Shown here piece after piece: positions 13,894 to 18,085 of a stretch of DNA of 18,085 nucleotides. The stretch is from NCBI GenBank assembly GCA_029779385.1, contig JAKPAQ010000038.1:1-18085 (forward strand), in the 5' to 3' direction. The DNA is from Actinomycetes bacterium. GTDB lineage: Bacteria; Actinomycetota; Actinomycetes; Propionibacteriales; Nocardioidaceae. Made by a program: the position numbers and the translations under genes. Within the stretch, counting starts at the first letter, position 1. Every line of letters starts with the position of its first letter. Below the pieces are notes generated by a model. The model saw only the letters and a program-made list of their open reading frames with translations. It made no database searches and was not told where the DNA came from.

Positions 13894-16452
13894 ATGCGAC
13901 GGGTTACTTGGCGCAACCTGTTTGCGCACAAACTCCGACTGCTCCTTAGCGCGTTCGCCATCGTGCTGGGAATTGCTTTCTTGTCCGGCTCCCTAGTTTT
14001 TACCGACACACTCGGCCGCAGTTTTGACCAACTCGCTTACGGGACCGTCACCGACGTGACAGTTCGACCCGCCACCGAAGCAGGCGATGCGGTCTCGATG
14101 AACATCAACCGTGATGCGAGGTCGATCCCGGCCGAATATGTGGAAAAGGTTGCAAACCTGCCGCAGGTTAAGCAGGCGCAGGGCGCGATCTCGGGTACTG
14201 GGGTCTTCGTAGTCAAGAAGAACAACCGACTACTCGGCGGGACCGGTGCGCCGACGATCGGCCTAAACGCTGGCGTCGGCGAGCCGATCCCTAATGCTGC
14301 CGGCGAACAAATGGTCAACTGGCTCAAGGGGACAGAGCCGACCAAAGAAGGCGAGATTGCGCTCGACCAACGTTCAGCCGACAACGCGGGCTACGCGGTG
14401 GGCGAGACGGTCAAACTTGCGATGCCCGGTGACCCGCCAATCGTGAAGGCGAAACTCGTTGGCACCTTCGAGTTCGCCTCCGGTGGACTGGCCGGCGCGA
14501 CCCTGGTGGTCTTTGACGACAAGTCCGCCCAAAAGTACTTCTATGGCGGCGAGGACGTCTTTTCCACGATCGCCGTTCAAGGCCGCGCTGGTGTCAGCCA
14601 AGAAGAGTTGGCCAGTGCCGTAGCAAAGGTAATTCCGCCAGGAACCGAAGCGGTAACCGGCGAGAAACTAGGTGCCGAGTCCAAAGACTTGTTCGACCAG
14701 TTGCTCGGGTTCATGAACACTTTCTTGCTGGTGTTTGCTGGCATCGCGCTGGTGGTGGGCACCTTCCTAATCGTGAATACCTTCTCGATTCTGGTGGCCC
14801 AGCGCAGTCGTGAACTGGCGTTGCTTCGCGCCCTTGGAGCTTCGCGTAAGCAGGTGAGTCGCTCGGTGCTGACCGAAGCGTTCGTGATCGGTCTGATCGG
14901 GTCGACGCTCGGACTTGCACTTGGTTTTGGTTTAGCGATGGCGTTGAAGGCGATCTTCAGCAACTTCGGCTTGGACCTTTCGGGGACCGCCCTAGTTTTC
15001 GAGCCGAGAACGATTGCTGCCGGCTATTTGGTCGGTGTGCTCGTGACGATGGTGGCCGCGTGGATTCCGGCTAGACGAGCTGCTCGAGTGCCACCGGTAG
15101 CTGCAATGCGCGATGACGTCGCCATGCCAGAATCGTCGCTTCGTTGGCGATTGGTGCTGGCAATGCTCCTCGGACTCGTCGGCGCGGCCGCGATGGCTGC
15201 TGGTCTTTGGCTGGACGTGCCCAAACCGATCATCTGGGTTGGGGCCGGCATTTTCGGTGTGCTGATGGCGGTGGCATTGGGTAGCCCGGTGGTAGCGATT
15301 CCAGTCCTCGCAGTTTTTGGCGTGATCTACCGCGCACTCTTCAAGGCAGTGGGCCAACTGGCCGCCCAGAACGCGCGCCGCAATCCGCGACGCACGGCAG
15401 CAACCGCCTCAGCGCTGATGATCGGTCTGGCGCTCGTGACGACGATGTCGATCTTGGGCGCTTCGATCAATCGGTCAATTGACGCCGGCGTAGACCGCGA
15501 ATTCTCTGCCGACTTCCTTGTTCAGAATGCGACCGCGCAGCCGTTCTCGCCCGAAATCGCGACCCAGTTGGCTGCAGTCAATGGCGTCGAAGCGGTTGCC
15601 GCCTCGCAGTTCATTGTGTTGCAGATTGACGACTCGGACGTCTACGCCTCAGCAATCGAGCCAGTCGAATTCGCCAAGGTTTTCAAGTTGGACTTTGTGT
15701 CAGGCGTCGCACCTACCGAACGTCGAACGATGGCGGTAAGTGAGAGCACCGCAGAGAAGTTCGACCTAAAAGTCGGTGACGTCGTAGACCTGCCGTTTGT
15801 TACTACGACCGAACCCACGACGGTCACCGGGATCTTTGCCGACAGCCAAGTCGTCGGAAACGTCGTGGTGCCAATGCGAACAGTCACCGATGCTGGCTTC
15901 CAGCGCGCCGACACCGCACTCGGTGTCAAGATCGCCCCAGAAGCAGGGTTCAAAACGGTGCAGGCCGCGTTCGAGAACGCGGTGGCCGACAACCCGACCG
16001 TTGTGGTTCAGGACAAGCAGAGTTTCGCCGAAGCACAGCGCGCCCAAGTGAACACGCTGCTCTATTTGATCTATGCCCTGCTGGCCCTGGCGATCGTGAT
16101 CGCCGTGCTCGGCATCGTGAACACGCTCGCGCTGAGCGTGATCGAACGCACCCGAGAGATCGGGCTGCTTCGCGCAGTGGGCCTAACGCGGCCACAGCTT
16201 CGCCGGATGGTTCGCCTTGAGTCGGTGGCGATCGCCATCTTGGGCGCGGTCTTGGGCATCGGCGCCGGACTCATCTTTGGGTTGGCGCTGCAGAAATCCT
16301 TTGCCGATGACGGCATCACCGACCTGGCAATCCCGGCCGGTTCGTTGGCCATTTTTGTCTTGGTGTCTGCAGTCGTCGGCATTTTGGCGGCGGTCCTGCC
16401 GGCGAGGCGAGCAGCGAAGCTGGATGTATTGGACGCCATCGCGGGCGAATAG
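13894..16452 (+). CDS. ABC transporter permease with two FtsX domains
   Basis: The 852-residue membrane partner of the preceding ATPase. It has an N-terminal membrane helix (about 15-36) and a first extracytoplasmic MacB-PCD-like domain (about 37-265). A first FtsX core follows, with helices near 274-300, 327-352 and 373-392 and the RSRELALLRALGASRKQV segment at 304-321. Helices at about 419-440 and 445-480 link the halves, and a further helix lies at about 503-522. The second extracytoplasmic domain (about 525-715) leads to a second FtsX core with QVNTLLYLIYALLALAIVIA, ERTREIGLLRAVGLTRPQL, and PARRAAKLDVLDAIAGE at the end. The internal duplication is that of the single-chain, roughly ten-helix permeases common in actinobacteria. 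Exported substrate or partner is unknown. No strong terminator follows; GGCGAAT (16444-16450) and ATTCGCC (16476-16482) could pair around the stop but lack a T-run. Confidence 0.93.
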   Translation: MRRVTWRNLFAHKLRLLLSAFAIVLGIAFLSGSLVFTDTLGRSFDQLAYGTVTDVTVRPATEAGDAVSMNINRDARSIPAEYVEKVANLPQVKQAQGAISGTGVFVVKKNNRLLGGTGAPTIGLNAGVGEPIPNAAGEQMVNWLKGTEPTKEGEIALDQRSADNAGYAVGETVKLAMPGDPPIVKAKLVGTFEFASGGLAGATLVVFDDKSAQKYFYGGEDVFSTIAVQGRAGVSQEELASAVAKVIPPGTEAVTGEKLGAESKDLFDQLLGFMNTFLLVFAGIALVVGTFLIVNTFSILVAQRSRELALLRALGASRKQVSRSVLTEAFVIGLIGSTLGLALGFGLAMALKAIFSNFGLDLSGTALVFEPRTIAAGYLVGVLVTMVAAWIPARRAARVPPVAAMRDDVAMPESSLRWRLVLAMLLGLVGAAAMAAGLWLDVPKPIIWVGAGIFGVLMAVALGSPVVAIPVLAVFGVIYRALFKAVGQLAAQNARRNPRRTAATASALMIGLALVTTMSILGASINRSIDAGVDREFSADFLVQNATAQPFSPEIATQLAAVNGVEAVAASQFIVLQIDDSDVYASAIEPVEFAKVFKLDFVSGVAPTERRTMAVSESTAEKFDLKVGDVVDLPFVTTTEPTTVTGIFADSQVVGNVVVPMRTVTDAGFQRADTALGVKIAPEAGFKTVQAAFENAVADNPTVVVQDKQSFAEAQRAQVNTLLYLIYALLALAIVIAVLGIVNTLALSVIERTREIGLLRAVGLTRPQLRRMVRLESVAIAILGAVLGIGAGLIFGLALQKSFADDGITDLAIPAGSLAIFVLVSAVVGILAAVLPARRAAKLDVLDAIAGE

Positions 16453-16501
16453 CATCGCCTGATCGGCAAAACCAGATTCGCCTCGAGTCGGGCCACGCTG
16501 T

Positions 16502-16507
16502 TAGACT
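16502..16507 (+). promoter_or_regulatory. Candidate -10 box of the rpsF operon
   Basis: TAGACT lies 74 bases before the rpsF GTG and fits the actinobacterial TANNNT -10 pattern. No clear -35 is seen at 16-19 bases upstream. Initiation just downstream would give a leader of about 68 bases that contains the hairpins described at 16516-16573. Confidence 0.4.
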
Positions 16508-16515
16508 CCCTAGGT

Positions 16516-16573
16516 TGCCATTTTTGGCATAACTCCTGTGGCGGAAAGCCCGTCACCGTTTAGTCCGAAGGAG
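16516..16573 (+). promoter_or_regulatory. Structured rpsF leader; candidate S6:S18 autoregulatory site
   Basis: Three pairings can be seen. TGCCA (16516-16520) and TGGCA (16525-16529) form a 5-bp hairpin with a TTTT loop. GTGGCGG (16538-16544) and CCCGTCAC (16549-16556) form a 7-bp stem with one G-U pair and an AAAGC loop. CTCCT (16533-16537), directly before that stem, is complementary to AGGAG (16569-16573), the rpsF ribosome-binding site. The last pairing would enclose the central hairpin and hide the site, leaving a CCG (16565-16567) unpaired beside it. Known S6:S18 leaders combine a hairpin, an unpaired CCG and feedback on rpsF. The resemblance is inferred, not computed. Confidence 0.45.
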
Positions 16574-16581
16574 AAACCGCA

Positions 16582-16881
16582 GTGTCACTGCGTAAATACG
16601 AAGTCATGGTCATCCTTGATGGCGATGTCGATGAGCGCTCCGTCGAGAAGAGCCTCACCACCTACCTGACCAACACCGTCGTAAGCGACGGCGGAACGGT
16701 TGATGAGATTGATATCTGGGGCAAGCGTCGCTTCGCCTACGAGATCAACAAGAAGTCCGAAGGCATCTACGCCGTCATCGGTCTGTCGGCTGAGCCGGCT
16801 TCGGTCAAGGAACTTGACCGCCAGCTGTCACTCAACGAGTCCGTCGTTCGCACGAAGGTCACGCGTCCCGACGTTAAGTGA
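16582..16881 (+). CDS. rpsF: 30S ribosomal protein S6
   Basis: S6 binds 16S rRNA together with S18 in the platform of the small subunit. The 99-residue protein shows the family pattern: [20 protein letters not shown] (3-22), the [20 protein letters not shown] block at about 37-57 (with [10 protein letters not shown]) and the C-terminal [14 protein letters not shown]. Length is normal. The GTG start at 16582 follows AAGGAG by 8 bases. It is the first gene of the rpsF-ssb-rpsR-rplI cluster, with a possible feedback leader upstream. Confidence 0.97.
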   Translation: MSLRKYEVMVILDGDVDERSVEKSLTTYLTNTVVSDGGTVDEIDIWGKRRFAYEINKKSEGIYAVIGLSAEPASVKELDRQLSLNESVVRTKVTRPDVK

Positions 16882-16889
16882 TCTTTTGT

Positions 16890-16912
16890 GGACGGCGCTA
16901 AAAACGTCGTCC
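16890..16912 (+). other. Intergenic hairpin between rpsF and ssb
   Basis: Arms GGACGGCG (16890-16897) and CGTCGTCC (16905-16912) form an 8-bp stem with one G-U pair and a CTAAAAA loop, 9 bases past the rpsF stop. No T-run follows, so it is not a standard terminator. It might act in processing or stabilise the upstream mRNA, setting different levels of S6 and SSB. Confidence 0.35.
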
Positions 16913-16957
16913 CGATAGGTCACACTCGTCGCAGACCACCGCTCGAAAGGCAGATTC

Positions 16958-17497
16958 ATGGCAGGCGAAACAAAGATCACCATCGTTGGCAACCTCACCG
17001 GCGATCCCGAATTGAAGTTCACTCCTTCAGGCGCTGCGGTCGCTAACTTCACCGTTGCGTCCACCCCGAGTACCTTCGATCGTCAAACCAGCGAATGGAA
17101 GGACGGCGATCCGCTGTTCATCCGTTGCGATGCTTGGCGTCAGTTGGCCGAGAACGTGGCCGGTTCCCTCACCAAGGGAATGCGCGTCGTGGTCACCGGC
17201 AACCTGCGGGTTCGCAACTACGAGCGCCAAGACGGCTCTCGCGGTACCAGTGTCGAACTCCAAGTCGATGAGGTCGGGCCTTCGCTGCGCTACGCCACCG
17301 CTCAGGTCACCAAGACCTCCGGCGGCGGCGGCCAATCTGGCGGATTCAACCAAGGTGGCGGTTTCGCTGGTGGCGGTCAGTCCGCACCCAGCACCGACAA
17401 CAGCGCTTGGGGAAATCCAGCACCGCAGGCCGCTCCGGGGGGCAACAGCCCTTGGCCGGGCAACGCCGGCGGTGCGCCTGAAGAGCCACCTTTCTGA
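16958..17497 (+). CDS. ssb: Single-stranded DNA-binding protein SSB
   Basis: SSB coats single-stranded DNA in replication, recombination and repair. The 179-residue protein has an N-terminal OB fold (about 1-113), including [19 protein letters not shown] (7-25), the Trp residues at 47 and 60, and [16 protein letters not shown] (74-89). A Gly/Gln/Pro-rich flexible linker (about 121-172) follows, and the protein ends in EEPPF, the acidic tip that recruits partner proteins. The ATG at 16958 is 7 bases after GAAAGG. Placement between rpsF and rpsR is the usual arrangement. Confidence 0.97.
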   Translation: MAGETKITIVGNLTGDPELKFTPSGAAVANFTVASTPSTFDRQTSEWKDGDPLFIRCDAWRQLAENVAGSLTKGMRVVVTGNLRVRNYERQDGSRGTSVELQVDEVGPSLRYATAQVTKTSGGGGQSGGFNQGGGFAGGGQSAPSTDNSAWGNPAPQAAPGGNSPWPGNAGGAPEEPPF

Positions 17498-17530
17498 TCA
17501 ATCTCACCAACCTAAATTTCCAGGAGCATC

Positions 17531-17767
17531 ATGGCTAAGCCAGTAATCCGGAAGCCGAAGAAGAAGAGCAACCCGCTCGCGGCTGCCGGCGTCACCAGCA
17601 TCAACTACAAGGACACCGCTTTGTTGCGGAAGTTCATCTCCGACCGGGGCAAGATCCGTGCCCGTCGCGTTACCGGCGTCTCCGTCCAGGAGCAGCGCCT
17701 GATTGCCAAGGCAGTCAAGAACGCTCGCGAGATGGCTCTGCTGCCCTACACCACCAGCGGCCGCTGA
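17531..17767 (+). CDS. rpsR: 30S ribosomal protein S18, Cys-free form
   Basis: S18 binds the platform of the 30S subunit with S6. The 78-residue protein carries the actinobacterial S18 core: [10 protein letters not shown] near the start, [20 protein letters not shown] (24-43), ARRVTG, then [13 protein letters not shown] at the end. The zinc-ribbon ligands usual in main-locus actinobacterial S18 (CxxC after the Lys-rich start, and a Cys and His in the TGNCxQHQ segment) are absent. Here those parts read [11 protein letters not shown] and TGVSVQEQ, and the protein has no Cys or His at all. It is therefore a C-minus, zinc-independent type at the canonical locus. The ATG at 17531 follows AGGAG by 4 bases. 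Confidence 0.97.
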   Translation: MAKPVIRKPKKKSNPLAAAGVTSINYKDTALLRKFISDRGKIRARRVTGVSVQEQRLIAKAVKNAREMALLPYTTSGR

Positions 17768-17785
17768 GTTAAGGAGCAGAAAAAA

Positions 17786-18085
17786 ATGAAGCTCATCCTT
17801 ACGCACGAGGTCTCGAACCTCGGCCAGCCCGGCGACATCGTCGAGGTCAAGAACGGTTACGGCCGCAACTACTTGCTGCCCCGTAACTTTGCTATCCGTT
17901 GGAGCAAGGGTGCTGCCAGCCAGGTCGAGTCGATCAAGGCCGCTCGCGACGCGCGCGCAGTCCACGACCTCGAAGCAGCAACGTCGATCAAGGGCAACCT
18001 TGAGGCCAACCCGGTAAACGTCTCGGCTCAGGCCGGTGAAGGTGGTCGTTTGTTCGGCGCCATCACCGTGTCGGACATCGCAGAC
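17786..18085 (+). CDS. rplI: 50S ribosomal protein L9, 5' part (100 codons; runs off the right edge)
   Basis: L9 binds 23S rRNA at the base of the L1 stalk. The first 100 residues are present: [20 protein letters not shown], then [17 protein letters not shown], the conserved N-terminal rRNA-binding domain, followed by the charged connecting helix. The C-terminal domain has just begun, with [14 protein letters not shown] at the edge. The ATG at 17786 is preceded by AAGGAG at 9-10 bases. It follows rpsR by 18 bases and is surely co-transcribed with it. Confidence 0.97.
   Translation, partial: MKLILTHEVSNLGQPGDIVEVKNGYGRNYLLPRNFAIRWSKGAASQVESIKAARDARAVHDLEAATSIKGNLEANPVNVSAQAGEGGRLFGAITVSDIAD

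Noticed and set aside
14992..15357. Long minus-strand open frames across the ABC permease
   Set aside because: They are His/Arg/Ser-rich shadows of a complete FtsX-type gene, with no ribosome-binding site or known domain.
1..18085. CRISPR arrays, tRNA/rRNA genes, insertion sequences, phage genes or toxin-antitoxin pairs
   Set aside because: No regularly spaced repeats, cloverleaf-like segments, transposase or integrase motifs, or small paired toxin/antitoxin frames were seen on either strand by eye.

Overview
The window is a chromosomal segment of an actinobacterium (Actinomycetota, class Actinomycetes). It is probably from a lineage of moderate GC, since Leu TTG codons are frequent and third positions are less GC-biased than in Streptomyces. 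The diagnosis rests on several genes: a polyphosphate glucokinase (ROK family), a short-form myo-inositol-1-phosphate synthase paired with a PadR regulator, a DUF6049 protein beside MurJ, a class A PBP with a Pro/Thr tail, an SSB ending in EEPPF, and the rpsF-ssb-rpsR-rplI cluster. From memory of the family gene orders, the layout resembles the origin-proximal region of actinobacteria (pcnA/cca, DUF6049, murJ on one side; ino1, padR, PBP, rpsF cluster on the other). No RNA gene, insertion sequence, phage gene, CRISPR array or frameshifted gene was seen, and no gene-free stretch exceeds about 155 bases.

Layout. Positions 1-4858 (minus strand, read right to left): ppgK, cca, a DUF6049 membrane-anchored exported protein and the 5' part of murJ. 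Positions 4911-5858 (plus): a DUF808/YedI membrane protein diverging from ppgK over 52 bases. A strong bidirectional terminator (5886-5939) separates it from the convergent padR-ino1 pair (minus, 5952-7635). Positions 7790-9910 (plus): a bifunctional penicillin-binding protein. Positions 9916-12110 (minus): an alanine-racemase-like protein and a FemX-type peptidoglycan-bridge aminoacyltransferase. Positions 12184-16452 (plus): a siderophore-interacting flavoreductase, then a MacB-type ABC ATPase and a two-FtsX-domain permease. Positions 16582-18085 (plus): rpsF, ssb, rpsR and the 5' part of rplI.

How the genes fit together. The envelope theme is strong: MurJ (lipid II flipping), the class A PBP (glycan polymerisation and crosslinking) and FemX (interpeptide bridge). 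The alanine-racemase-like protein may belong to this theme, and DUF6049 is linked to it by position. Ino1 supplies inositol phosphate for phosphatidylinositol lipids and mycothiol. PpgK makes glucose-6-phosphate, the Ino1 substrate, so the two metabolic genes are linked through one metabolite. Cca and the rpsF cluster are translation and replication housekeeping.

Most of the window is ordinary core genome. The points most worth a second look are: (1) a 14-base palindrome resembling a DtxR/IdeR iron box with a 5-bp-shorter spacing, overlapping candidate promoters of both femX and the siderophore-interacting gene; (2) an SD-sequestering leader upstream of rpsF that resembles S6:S18 autoregulation; (3) a main-locus S18 protein with no Cys or His; (4) an alanine racemase homologue in which the family's catalytic-Tyr GYADG motif appears to be replaced by GGTSHGIG; (5) several starts with a -10-like box 6-8 bases upstream, consistent with leaderless mRNAs. 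I did not find a clearly new multi-gene system.
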